A DNA stretch of 64,000 bases from Thermodesulfovibrionia bacterium (GTDB taxonomy: Bacteria; Nitrospirota; Thermodesulfovibrionia; UBA6902): contig JAGVNU010000070.1 in assembly GCA_020053105.1 (NCBI GenBank), positions 30,428 to 94,427 of the forward strand, in the 5' to 3' direction. The notes beneath the pieces are model-generated. The model saw nothing but the letters and a program-made list of their open reading frames with translations. It had not been told where the DNA came from and made no database searches. This document shows, piece by piece, positions 1-8,385 of the stretch. Both the position numbers and the translations under genes were made by a program. The stretch's first letter is position 1; every line of letters begins with the position of its first letter.

Positions 1-243
1 TTTAAATCGTCGTTAATTCTTGTCGCATGCGCCGTCATAATAAACCTCTTTGTAGCATTCAAATTACATCCGGACATTATAAGGGTAAAACAGGAGATCC
101 ATTCCTTTGAGGGCCGGACCGATGATGCGCCTGCAAGAAAAGAATTCAGGAAATTGCATGCGATAAGCGCGTCACTTAACCTCCTGCTTCTCGCAGACGG
201 TATTACCCTTCTTTTCATCAGCAGCGTTTTGAAAAAACAGTAA
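1..243 (+). CDS. C-terminal part of a DUF4149-like membrane protein (partial)
   Basis: Frame 1 is open from the left edge to a TAA at 241-243 and encodes the last 80 residues of a protein whose start lies outside the window. It shows two hydrophobic stretches, one at each end (around VACAVIINLFVAF and SASLNLLLLADGITLLFI), with a polar middle containing EIHSFEGRTDD and EFRKLHA. This layout is like the C-terminal half of DUF4149 (TMEM205-like) membrane proteins. Function is unknown. It ends 50 bases before recN on the same strand, so the two may be co-transcribed. The family assignment is from memory of the motif pattern and is moderately sure. Confidence 0.6.
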   Translation, partial: FKSSLILVACAVIINLFVAFKLHPDIIRVKQEIHSFEGRTDDAPARKEFRKLHAISASLNLLLLADGITLLFISSVLKKQ

Positions 244-292
244 TCTTATACAAAAACCCCTCCAAAATTTGCTACTATATCCCTCAACTACC

Positions 293-1987
293 ATGCTCCG
301 AGAACTCCATATCAAAAACTTCTCCATTATCGATAATGCCACTATAGAGTTTCAGGAAGGTTTTAATGTCATCACCGGAGAGACAGGGGCCGGGAAATCC
401 ATAGTCATTGACGCCCTGTGCCTCACCCTTGGCGAAAGGGCCGCGGGTGAGCTCGTCAGAAGCGGGGAAACAGAAGCGGTTGTCGAGGCATTCTTTGACA
501 TCCAGCCAAAGCTGCTTCCCCGGTCAACGCTTCAGTTCCTTGAGGACAACGGCATGGATGTCAGTGACGGTCTCATCCTCAAGAGGATTATCACTTCGCA
601 GGGCAGAAGCAGGGCCTACATAAACGGTTCTATGGTGACTGTGCAGGCCCTCTCCGATATCAGCAGAAAAATCATTGACGTCCACGGCCAGTACGAACAC
701 CAGTCTCTGCTTTCTCCTGACATTCAGATGGATATGCTCGATGCATATGGCGGGCTTCTGGAAGACAGGCAGGAGGTCGCGAAACTTCATGAGTCGCAGC
801 TCGCGTTAAAACAACAGATAAGCGGGCTTGTTCAAAAAGACAGGGAACGCGCCCACAGGCTGGATATATTGAAGCACCAGATAAGTGAAATTGAAGCAGC
901 AGGTTTAAGGCCGGGTGAAGAAGAGGAGCTATCTGAAGAGCTGAAAATCCTGAGCAGCTCCGGCCGTCTCTCGGAACTCGTCAACCAGGCCCATGAATCT
1001 CTTTATGCCTCGGAGACGGCCTGCATTACAAACCTTGCAAAAATCCTGAACAGCCTGAAAGAGATCCGCAGCATCGATGCCCGCGCAGATGACGCCTTAA
1101 AGTCAGTTGAGAGCGCCCTCCCCCTGCTTGAGGAAACCGCGTACTTCCTCAGGGACTATAAAGATGATATTGACTTCAGCGCTGAAAGGCTTGAAACAGT
1201 ACAGGAAAGGCTTGAGCTGATAAAGGGTCTCAAGAGAAAATACGGGGCTGATGTTCAGGCGATTATTGATTATAAGGAAGGGGCCGTCACTGAGTTTGAA
1301 GAACTTCAGTATTCGGAGGAAAAATTAGAATCACTGAAGACAGAGTTGGCGGCAATGAAAAACACATTGACTGAACTGGCGAATGGACTTTCTGACAAAA
1401 GAAAGTCTGTTGCAAAAAAGATCGAGGCCAGGGTAGTAGCTGAACTTGCGGAGTTGTCCATGCCCGGGACAAAATTTTCAATCATGATGACCCGGCAACA
1501 GGGAGACGATACTGCAGACGGTTTCAGGGCCACGCATCGCGGCGTGGACAACATTGAATTCCTGATCTCCCCGAACATCGGAGAAGAGCTGAAGCCGGTA
1601 TCAAAAACAGCCTCGGGCGGAGAGTTGTCAAGGATAATGCTGGCGCTCAAAGGCATACTGGCTAAAGGGGACAACATCCCGGTGCTTATCTTTGATGAGA
1701 TCGACGCGGGCATCGGCGGCAAGGCAGCCGAAACAGTAGGACAAAAGCTTCACAGCCTTGCATCACGCCATCAGATAATCACCATAACCCACCTTCCTCA
1801 AATCGCATCATACGCAGAAACTCACCTTAAAATTGAAAAGAAGGTCAAAGACAAAAGGACCATAGTTCAAGTAAGCAGGATTGAAAAAGATGAACGGACC
1901 CAAGAGGTGGCCCGCATGTTAAGCGGCGGGACATCGGAGGTGTCACTTAAGCACGCGAGGGAACTGCTTAAGAAGGGCCGTAGATAA
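293..1987 (+). CDS. recN: DNA repair protein RecN
   Basis: RecN is an SMC-like ATPase that acts early in recombinational repair of double-strand breaks. The ATG at 293 (MLRELHIKNFSI) is the family's usual N-terminus, although the frame is open a little further upstream. The Walker A motif GETGAGKS is at residues 29-36, a long coiled-coil region fills the middle, and the C-terminal half has the ABC signature SGGELSR and Walker B LIFDEIDAGIGG followed by the TITHLPQIA switch. At 564 residues it has normal family length. A repair gene here fits with the NHEJ genes at 38-46 kb, but there is no direct link. Confidence 0.95.
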   Translation: MLRELHIKNFSIIDNATIEFQEGFNVITGETGAGKSIVIDALCLTLGERAAGELVRSGETEAVVEAFFDIQPKLLPRSTLQFLEDNGMDVSDGLILKRIITSQGRSRAYINGSMVTVQALSDISRKIIDVHGQYEHQSLLSPDIQMDMLDAYGGLLEDRQEVAKLHESQLALKQQISGLVQKDRERAHRLDILKHQISEIEAAGLRPGEEEELSEELKILSSSGRLSELVNQAHESLYASETACITNLAKILNSLKEIRSIDARADDALKSVESALPLLEETAYFLRDYKDDIDFSAERLETVQERLELIKGLKRKYGADVQAIIDYKEGAVTEFEELQYSEEKLESLKTELAAMKNTLTELANGLSDKRKSVAKKIEARVVAELAELSMPGTKFSIMMTRQQGDDTADGFRATHRGVDNIEFLISPNIGEELKPVSKTASGGELSRIMLALKGILAKGDNIPVLIFDEIDAGIGGKAAETVGQKLHSLASRHQIITITHLPQIASYAETHLKIEKKVKDKRTIVQVSRIEKDERTQEVARMLSGGTSEVSLKHARELLKKGRR

Positions 1988-2080
1988 CGTATTAACTGGG
2001 TGTAAATAAAAGAAATAAATTGACAAGCCCTTAAATATATGATACCTTCCTATAAAGGTTGTTTCTGTTTATCTTTCTAA

Positions 2081-2104
2081 CTTATAAACTTTCTTATAAA
2101 CTTT
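2081..2104 (+). repeat. Exact 12-bp tandem repeat upstream of the hydrogenase operon
   Basis: CTTATAAACTTT occurs twice in direct succession (2081-2092 and 2093-2104), 24 bases before the hydrogenase small-subunit ATG and just upstream of its strong Shine-Dalgarno. A TTGACA lies further upstream at 2020-2025, without a well-spaced -10. The repeat could be a regulator site or a leader element. No function is proven. Confidence 0.4.
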
Positions 2105-2128
2105 TCAGAGAAAGGGGGAGGTGAATTC

Positions 2129-3226
2129 ATGAAATACCAGTCTGACGATCCGTTGCATGATGTGCCTGACTTTATGGAGTCACTGGAGAAAAAAGGGATT
2201 TCCCGCAGAGACTTCATGAAATGGTGCACCGGTATGGCTGCCCTGCTGTCCTTACCAGCTTCGTTTATCCCCAAAATCGCCGAGGCCGTAATGGCCCAAA
2301 AACCGTATCTTGTATGGCTTGAGTACCAGGACTGCGCAGGTGACTCAGAGGCCCTTCTAAGGGCATCAAAACCAACTGTAGGACAGATAGTACTCGATAT
2401 CTTCTCAGTCGATTATCATGAGACGATAATGGCGCCGGCAGGATTTCAGGCAGAGAAGTCTCTTATGGATGTTGTTAAAAACCACAAAGGACAATACTTC
2501 GTTGTGGTAGAGGGGGCGATACCTCTCAAGGACAATGGTGTTTACTGCTGTATAGGCGGCAGATCAGCTATTGATATTGCACGCGAAGTCTGCGGCAATG
2601 CACTGGCAACTATTGCCGTCGGCACATGCGCGACACACGGAGGAATTCCTGCAGCACTTCCAAATCCAACCGGAGCGGTAGGTGTTAAAGAAGCTATCCC
2701 AAACGCTACAGTAATAAATCTGCCGGGGTGTCCTCTGAATGTAGAAAACCTTACCGCCTGTATAGTCCATTATCTGACTTTGGGCAGGCTTCCCCAGACC
2801 GATAAACTCGGCCGTCCGCTCTTTGCGTATGGCAAGAGAATACACGACAACTGTGAAAGAAGGGGACATTTTGACGCCGGGCAGTTTGTCAGAAAGTGGG
2901 GCGACGAAGCACACAGGCAGGGATGGTGCCTTTATGAAATGGGCTGCAAGGGCCCGGAGACCTTTCACAACTGTCCAACTGTTAAATATAACGAAGGCAC
3001 AAGCTGGCCTGTCCAGGCAGGGCATGGATGCATCGGATGTTCCGAGCCGCATTTCTGGGACACGATGACACCGTTCTACAGAAGGCTGCCGAATGTGCCT
3101 GGTTTCGGTGTAGAAAAGACGGCTGACAAGGTCGGAGTCGGCCTCGCCGCAGCAACAGCCGCAGGTCTTGCTGTTCACGCAGTCGGCAGGGCAATGTCAT
3201 CCAAGAAAGAAGATAAAGAAAAATAA
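2129..3226 (+). CDS. [NiFe] hydrogenase small subunit, group 1, Tat-exported
   Basis: Electron-transfer subunit of a membrane-bound, periplasm-facing uptake hydrogenase; it passes electrons from the active site through three Fe-S clusters. The Tat motif RRDFMKW is at residues 26-32, followed by a hydrophobic segment. Proximal-cluster residues include DCAGD (C69), GTCATHGG and PGCP; the distal/medial ligands are HDNC and the C-terminal run ending CIGCSEPHFWD. The position that normally holds the second proximal cysteine (CxxC) is Asp72. This recalls the three-Cys/one-Asp proximal cluster described in the actinobacterial-type hydrogenase of Ralstonia eutropha. A C-terminal hydrophobic helix (about residues 330-350) should anchor it. 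The start is ATG after GGGGGAGGTG. The large subunit starts 22 bases after its stop. Confidence 0.95.
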   Translation: MKYQSDDPLHDVPDFMESLEKKGISRRDFMKWCTGMAALLSLPASFIPKIAEAVMAQKPYLVWLEYQDCAGDSEALLRASKPTVGQIVLDIFSVDYHETIMAPAGFQAEKSLMDVVKNHKGQYFVVVEGAIPLKDNGVYCCIGGRSAIDIAREVCGNALATIAVGTCATHGGIPAALPNPTGAVGVKEAIPNATVINLPGCPLNVENLTACIVHYLTLGRLPQTDKLGRPLFAYGKRIHDNCERRGHFDAGQFVRKWGDEAHRQGWCLYEMGCKGPETFHNCPTVKYNEGTSWPVQAGHGCIGCSEPHFWDTMTPFYRRLPNVPGFGVEKTADKVGVGLAAATAAGLAVHAVGRAMSSKKEDKEK

Positions 3227-3248
3227 ATAATAAAAGGAGGTGGTAGCT

Positions 3249-4961
3249 TTGGCAAAGAAATTAGTAATTGACCCGATCACACGGATTGAAGGACATCTCA
3301 GGATTGAGGCCCAGGTTGAAAACGGCAAGGTCGTTGACGCATGGAGTTCCAGCACCATGTTCAGGGGGATCGAGCTCATCTTGAAAGGCAGAGACCCAAG
3401 AGACGCGTGGGCGTTTACGCAGCGCATATGAGGCGTCTGAACAACGGTGCACGCAACCGCCTCGGTGAGAGCGGTCGAAGACGCTTTAGGCATTACAATT
3501 CCTGATAACGCGAGGATAATCAGAAACCTTATTTCAGGGATACAGTACGTACAGGACCATGTGATCCACTTCTATCATCTCCACGCCCTTGACTGGGTGG
3601 ATATAGTAAGCGCGTTAAGCGCGGACCCTGCCAAGACCTCTGCGCTGGCCCAGTCCATATCGGACTGGCCCAAATCAAGCGCTGATTATTTCAAGGGCAT
3701 AAAAGACAAGCTCAAGGAATTTGTGGACAGGGGCCAGCTCGGTCCTTTCGCTAACGCATACTGGGGACACCCGGCATACAAACTGCCTCCGGAAGCCAAT
3801 CTCATGGCTGTGGCCCATTATCTCGAGGCGCTTGAATGGCAGAGGGAAGTCATCAAGATTCAGGCCCTGCTGGGCGCAAAGAACCCCCATGCCCAGACGT
3901 ATATAGTAGGCGGAATGTCTATTCCTGTTGATCCTGAAAGCCAGAACGCCCTTAACGCCGGAAGCATTGCCTTTATGCAGGGACTTGCGAAAACTGCCCT
4001 GGACTTTGTTGAACACGTTTACATCCCGGACATAATCGCCGTTGCCCCGTTCTATCTGGACTGGGCAGGTCACGGAGCAGGGGTAGGGAATTTCCTCTGT
4101 TACGGAGAGTTCCCGAACGACACAGTCAGCAACACGGAAAACCTGTGGCTGCCGCGAGGGATCATTCTCAATAAGGACCTGTCAACAGTACATAAGGTGG
4201 ACCATCAAAAGGTCACTGAATACGTAACCCGCTCCTGGTATAACTATTCCGGCGGAGACGACAAAGCCATGCACCCATGGGACGGCGAGACCAACTACAA
4301 GTATACCGGCCCGCAGCCTCCGTATGAGTATCTGAATACAGATGAAAAGTATTCATGGCTTAAGGCCCCCCGTTACGACGACAAGGCAATGGAAGTCGGA
4401 CCTCTTGCAAGGATGCTCGTTGCCTACGCCTCCGGGCATAAAGAAGTCCAGGACACGGTAAATTATGTCCTTAAGACACTCGGAGTCGGACCAGCGGTCC
4501 TCTTCTCAACCCTGGGAAGGATAGCGGCAAGGGGCGTCGAGACACTGATCACCGCCAAGAAGCTCCCCGAATGGATCAACCAGCTTGCCACAAATATGAA
4601 AAACGGGGACATGAAGATCCACAGCGGTGAGAAATGGGACCCGTCCACCTGGCCTGCAGAAGCAAAGGGCTATGGTCTTCACGAGGCGCCAAGGGGCTCG
4701 CTAGGCCACTGGGTAAAGATCAAGGACCAGAAGATAGAGAATTTCCAGATCGTAGTCCCCGGCACTTGGAACGGTTCTCCGAGAGACGCCAAAAACCAGA
4801 GAGGCCCTTACGAGGAAGCCCTGATCGGCACCCCGGTCGCTAATCCGGAGCAGCCGGTTGAGATACTCAGGACCATACACTCATTCGACCCCTGCATGGC
4901 GTGTGCCGTTCATGTGGTTGATACCGATGGAAATGAGCTTATCCGGATAAAGGTGAAATAA
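3249..4961 (+). CDS. [NiFe] hydrogenase large subunit with two in-frame UGA codons (UxxU motif)
   Basis: Catalytic subunit. The reading frame is open except for UGA at 3429-3431 and 3438-3440. Translated through, the region is [19 protein letters not shown], against the family's RICGVC motif, so the UGAs fall exactly on the two N-terminal nickel-ligand cysteines (residues 61 and 64). The C-terminal DPCMACAVH motif keeps both cysteines (549 and 552, codons TGC and TGT); the usual protease cut after H555 would release 15 residues. UGA is an ordinary stop elsewhere in the window. The start is TTG at 3249, seven bases after AAGGAGGT; the upstream GTG at 3240 overlaps the Shine-Dalgarno. Length is 570 residues if both UGAs are read. 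Selenocysteine is the best reading; a Cys-less dead gene or sequence error is less likely because both UGAs hit the two motif positions and everything else is intact. Confidence 0.9.
3430..3463 (+). promoter_or_regulatory. Candidate SECIS hairpin A, for the first UGA
   Basis: CGGT at 3445-3448 pairs with ACCG at 3456-3459 around a 7-nt loop that begins with G. Directly outside it GAGG (3430-3433) pairs with CCTC (3460-3463), leaving the second UGA in a 5' bulge. The loop starts 17 nt after the first UGA, inside the 16-37 nt range described for bacterial SECIS elements. The pairing was read by eye; no energy was calculated. Confidence 0.45.
3468..3487 (+). promoter_or_regulatory. Candidate SECIS hairpin B, for the second UGA
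   Basis: AGAGCG (3468-3473) pairs with CGCTTT (3482-3487), six pairs including one G-U, around the loop GTCGAAGA. The loop opens with GU and lies 33 nt after the second UGA, which fits the described bacterial SECIS consensus of a G among the first two loop bases and a 16-37 nt spacing. It does not clash with hairpin A. It lies within coding sequence, as bacterial SECIS elements do. Confidence 0.5.
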
Positions 4962-4975
4962 GAAAGGGAGGGAAT

Positions 4976-5638
4976 ATGAAGAACGAGAGAGAGAAAGTCT
5001 ATGTATGGGAATTCCCGGTCAGGTTTACCCACTGGATAAATGCGCTCTGTCTGCTTGCCCTTTCGGTCACCGGCTTCTACATCGCCAGTCCGTTTATCTA
5101 TGCCCAGGATTCAACTGAGTACATAATGGGATGGATGAGGTTTGTTCATTTTGCCTCAGCATACGCTTTCGTGATGAGCATCATCATCAGGCTTTACTGG
5201 TCGCGGGCAGGAAACAAGTATGCCTGTCTCTGCAGCTGGATTCCCTTGTCCGCTAAAAGAATCGGCGAATTGATAGAAGACCTCAAGGTCTACCTGCTGA
5301 TAAGCAAACGGTCCAAAAGTCATGTCGGACACTCAGCCTTTGGGGGCCTGACATACCTGCTGCTGCTGGGGGTATTTATCTTCGAGATAATTTCCGGATT
5401 TGCCCTGTACTCTGTAAACCATTCAGGCGCTGTCTGGACACTTCTCGGCGGATGGCTCACCGGCATAATGTATCTTCAGACCATAAGGCTGTGGCACCAC
5501 CTGTTCATGTACGTCATAATAGCGTTCACACTGGTGCATGTCTATATTTCCCAGTTTTCCGAGTCCCTTGAGGAGACCGGCCTCATTACGTCGATCTTCA
5601 CCGGGTATAAGTTCATCCCCGAAAAAGATTTGGAATAA
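4976..5638 (+). CDS. Ni/Fe-hydrogenase b-type cytochrome subunit
   Basis: Di-haem cytochrome b that anchors the hydrogenase and passes electrons to the quinone pool. The 220-residue protein starts with the family signature VYVWEFPVRFTHWINAL and has four hydrophobic segments; histidines that could ligate haem are in RFTHW, the FVHFAS region and the C-terminal LWHHLFMY and LVHVY segments. It begins 14 bases after the large-subunit stop behind AGGGAGGG, so it is the third gene of the same operon. Its presence makes this a respiratory, membrane-bound uptake enzyme and not a soluble one. Confidence 0.93.
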   Translation: MKNEREKVYVWEFPVRFTHWINALCLLALSVTGFYIASPFIYAQDSTEYIMGWMRFVHFASAYAFVMSIIIRLYWSRAGNKYACLCSWIPLSAKRIGELIEDLKVYLLISKRSKSHVGHSAFGGLTYLLLLGVFIFEIISGFALYSVNHSGAVWTLLGGWLTGIMYLQTIRLWHHLFMYVIIAFTLVHVYISQFSESLEETGLITSIFTGYKFIPEKDLE

Positions 5639-5667
5639 AGCTGAGAAACACTGTTTACCGATTCAGT

Positions 5668-5705
5668 GCCCCGGAACGCAAAAAGTTTTCCGGGGCTTTC
5701 TTTTT
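5668..5705 (+). terminator. Rho-independent terminator after the hydrogenase operon
   Basis: GCCCCGGAA (5668-5676) pairs perfectly with TTCCGGGGC (5688-5696) and is followed by TTTCTTTTT. It lies 30 bases after the cytochrome b stop, closing the small-large-cytochrome b operon. Confidence 0.85.
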
Positions 5706-5877
5706 GTGCGCTGCTGATCTCCGCACTTTTCTCCTGGTTGCCCTTTTACACAATCGTGTCGTATGATATTTCTTGATGGTTACAGAAGGGCATTGTTGTC
5801 TAAAAAGATAATATGTATTGGACATAATACTCACGTAAAACAGCATGCCCATTAAATGAAATTAAAAGGACGATAAA

Positions 5878-7053
5878 ATGGTACACCTGAGACGACAACT
5901 GCCATACAGGCCTACTGAGAGAATGAATGTTGTAAGCTACCCGATAAGGGACATCGTTATGGAGGCAAAGCGCGAAGAGGCAAAGGGCAAGAAGATGATC
6001 TACCTCAATATCGGAGACCCGCCCCAGTACGGCTTCCCGTCATTTAACATTATAGCAGAGCGTGTGAAGAGCGCGCTCGATGAAAACTGGAAAGGTTACG
6101 CTCCTTCTGAAGGCGACGAGCAGTTAAGAAAGACCGTGGCCAAGATCGAAAAGTGCAGGCCCGAAGACGTATTTGCCGTAGCAGGCCTCACTGAGGGTAT
6201 AGACTTCTTCTTCCATGCGTTCATAGGTTTCGGGGAGAAGGTGCTGTTGCCCAACCCTGTATACCCGCTCTACTTAAGCAAGGCAAAACAGTTCGAAGGT
6301 GAAAGCGCCTTCTACAGACACACCGCTGACGGACAGATAGACACGGGGTATCTTGCAAAGAAGATAGAGGGCGCAAAGGCAATGGTCATTATCAATCCAA
6401 ATAATCCGCTGGGGTCCGTCTATTCAGAAAAGAACCTGGCGGAAGTAGTGGCTCTCTGCGCCGAGCACGATGTCCCCATATTTTACGACGGTTCCTACGA
6501 TCAGCTCATACTGGAAGGCAAGCCTGTGGACTTCAGAAAGATAGCAAGGGACAAGGTGCCGTTCATATACGGAAGCTCGCTTTCAAAGGACTTCAGCTAT
6601 CCTGGGGCAAGGATAGGATGGGTTGCATTTCACGGTGAAAGATGGTCGGAGGTCAAGAACGCCTTCTTCCTGTTGTGCAATCAGCGGCTCTCTGTGAATT
6701 GGGAATACCAGAAGGCCGCGGCTGCTGCAATAGCAGACCCTTCATACCCGGCTTATCTCAGGTATATGAAGAAAAAGCTCCTGGAAAGGAGAAACACATT
6801 CGTACAGATGGCAGAGAAGCTGCCGCTCTCGTTCCCTGTCCCCAAAGGCGCTTTCTATGCATTTATAAAAATAGAAACCAAGAAGTGGAAGAAGGACATT
6901 GAATTCGTGCGCGCAGCGCTTCAGGAAGGGGTCGTCTTTGTCCCCGGCTCCGGGTTTGGAAGGCAGGAGGACGGAGTGTACTTCAGGACCACGTTCCTGC
7001 CCGAACCTGAGATCATTGAGGAGGCCTTCGCAAAGATCAAACGGATACTGTAG
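5878..7053 (+). CDS. Aminotransferase, class I/II (PLP-dependent)
   Basis: Fold type I aminotransferase of about 391 residues, in the alanine/aspartate aminotransferase group. Visible motifs are the substrate region LNIGDPPQYGFP, NPNNPLG, the aspartate of IFYDGSYDQL, the PLP-binding lysine in GSSLSKDFSYPGARIGW, and the late arginine in YFRTTFL. The ATG at 5878 follows AAAGGACG; an internal ATG (MNVVSYPIRD) is less likely because it lacks such a site. Substrate cannot be told; a pyruvate/alanine or aromatic role is possible. It follows the hydrogenase operon but is separated by a terminator, so it is probably unrelated. Confidence 0.88.
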   Translation: MVHLRRQLPYRPTERMNVVSYPIRDIVMEAKREEAKGKKMIYLNIGDPPQYGFPSFNIIAERVKSALDENWKGYAPSEGDEQLRKTVAKIEKCRPEDVFAVAGLTEGIDFFFHAFIGFGEKVLLPNPVYPLYLSKAKQFEGESAFYRHTADGQIDTGYLAKKIEGAKAMVIINPNNPLGSVYSEKNLAEVVALCAEHDVPIFYDGSYDQLILEGKPVDFRKIARDKVPFIYGSSLSKDFSYPGARIGWVAFHGERWSEVKNAFFLLCNQRLSVNWEYQKAAAAAIADPSYPAYLRYMKKKLLERRNTFVQMAEKLPLSFPVPKGAFYAFIKIETKKWKKDIEFVRAALQEGVVFVPGSGFGRQEDGVYFRTTFLPEPEIIEEAFAKIKRIL

Positions 7054-7186
7054 TCCGCTGTTGCCGGGTGAAGAACTATTGATCTTTGGCTCTGTAGCAC
7101 TGATCTCTTCCTGAATTTTCGGCTTGTGCTGCTTATGATATCAGCAGAAATTTAAATGACATTTCATATCTGAGGGGATGAATTAT

Positions 7187-7381
7187 ATGAAGGTGCGTGA
7201 TATCATAAAGTCAATTGAATCAGATGGCTGGTATCTTGTGGTCACGAAAGGAAGTCATAGACAATATAAACATTCAATAAAGACAGGCAGGGTAACAATT
7301 GCCGGACATCCCAATGATGATTTAGCGGCTGGCACTTTAAATAGTATTTTGAAACAAGCGATGTTGAAGGAGGTAAAATAG
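7187..7381 (+). CDS. hicA: HicA-family toxin (mRNA interferase)
   Basis: Small YcfA/HicA protein with a dsRNA-binding-like fold that cleaves mRNA when free of its antitoxin. It has the family pattern MKVRDIIKSIESDGW..TKGSHRQYKH, with the catalytic histidine in GSHR, and VTIAGHPNDDLAAGTL. Two ATGs are possible (7178 and 7187); the GAGGGG at 7172-7177 sits at proper distance only from 7187, so that start is preferred. It precedes hicB by two bases, the usual order. Confidence 0.88.
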   Translation: MKVRDIIKSIESDGWYLVVTKGSHRQYKHSIKTGRVTIAGHPNDDLAAGTLNSILKQAMLKEVK

Positions 7382-7383
7382 CT

Positions 7384-7596
7384 ATGCACCGTTTTCTTAT
7401 AGTCATTGAAAAAGCTAATGGTAACTATTCATCATATTCACCGGATTTGCCGGGATGTATTGCTACAGGAGCTTCACGCGAGGAAACAGAACTAAATATG
7501 CATGAGGCGATTAAAATGCATATTCAGGGACTAATTGAAGACAATCTGCCAATTCCGGAATCCACTTCTTTTGCCGAATATTTGGCAGTCCCTTAA
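7384..7596 (+). CDS. hicB: HicB-family antitoxin
   Basis: Seventy-residue antitoxin with the HicB partial RNase H-like fold: YSSYSPDLPGCIATGASREET is the family core, followed by a helical segment ending PIPESTSFAEYLAVP. There is no added DNA-binding domain, so it is the short HicB form. It starts two bases after hicA, so the pair is translated together. It should neutralise HicA and repress the pair. Confidence 0.88.
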   Translation: MHRFLIVIEKANGNYSSYSPDLPGCIATGASREETELNMHEAIKMHIQGLIEDNLPIPESTSFAEYLAVP

Positions 7597-7783
7597 GAGA
7601 TCCAAAAAACTTCGTGTATACTTACCCTCTGTTGTGATATGGTCCTGCCACGCCTTTGGTCTCTGTTGCCCTCCAGGCTTTCCGCGTTTTTTCCCCAGGT
7701 GATCGTCCCAATGTTGCATGATTTTAAAAATCTGATACTATTCTATTAAAGATATATAAAATCCCGGCAGATGAGGAGGGAAA

Positions 7784-8308
7784 ATGAATATCCTGAAAAC
7801 CCTTTCAAAAACAATACTACTATTTTCACTCTTAACATCCATCTATTCCTGCGCGTCTGAAAGATATCTCAGAACAGACCGGGCCGGACCCGAAGAACTT
7901 GCCGGGACATACACCCTCCTTCTGCACGGCGCAAGACACATGGATGACGTTGCAAACGTGGCAATTCTCGATATAGAAGGCGACCCTTATACCTTTGAGA
8001 TATACGCCCCTGAATTTGATTACACTGTAAAGAAAGGCGTGCCCGCTAAAGAAGCCCTTGATGAAGCACAGGCGCATGTCAGATACTACCGTGATTTCAG
8101 CAGGTCCCGGTTGAGCAAAATTATCGATAAGGCCGGCAATACCATCGGCTATGAATTGAGACCTTTATATCATGCGTTTCAACTTGGGCAATCGGATGTC
8201 CTCTATATAGACCATATGGTGAAAGATAGCAAGGTCATTACTACAATCAGGATAAAAGGTCATATACTGGAGAGGGACCGTGAGTTAATCAGGGGAAGGT
8301 CTGATTAA
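7784..8308 (+). CDS. Putative lipoprotein of unknown function
   Basis: The 174-residue product has a positively charged N-terminus, a hydrophobic stretch and a cysteine at IYSCASE, a weak lipobox, so it is probably a secreted lipoprotein. The mature part has mixed charge with strand-rich segments (YTFEIYAPEFDYTV, IRIKGHIL), and the family is not recognised. AGGAGGG precedes the ATG. It lies 77 bases upstream of the hydrogenase maturation protease on the same strand, which may be coincidental. Confidence 0.6.
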   Translation: MNILKTLSKTILLFSLLTSIYSCASERYLRTDRAGPEELAGTYTLLLHGARHMDDVANVAILDIEGDPYTFEIYAPEFDYTVKKGVPAKEALDEAQAHVRYYRDFSRSRLSKIIDKAGNTIGYELRPLYHAFQLGQSDVLYIDHMVKDSKVITTIRIKGHILERDRELIRGRSD

Positions 8309-8385
8309 TTGATATTGCAGAACATGCTGAAACACCTCATATCGTGATTCATGTATAATAGCTGCATGAAAAAAGGAGGCAGCTA

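Noticed and set aside
3240..4961. Large hydrogenase subunit as two separate genes or a pseudogene
   Set aside because: The open frames 3240-3431 and 3447-4961 are in the same frame, the break is only the two UGAs at cysteine positions, and no other damage is seen.
7531..7719. Minus-strand frame after hicB (MQHWDDHLGKKRGKPGGQQ)
   Set aside because: It overlaps hicB, has no clear ribosome-binding site and no recognised family. It could be a remnant.
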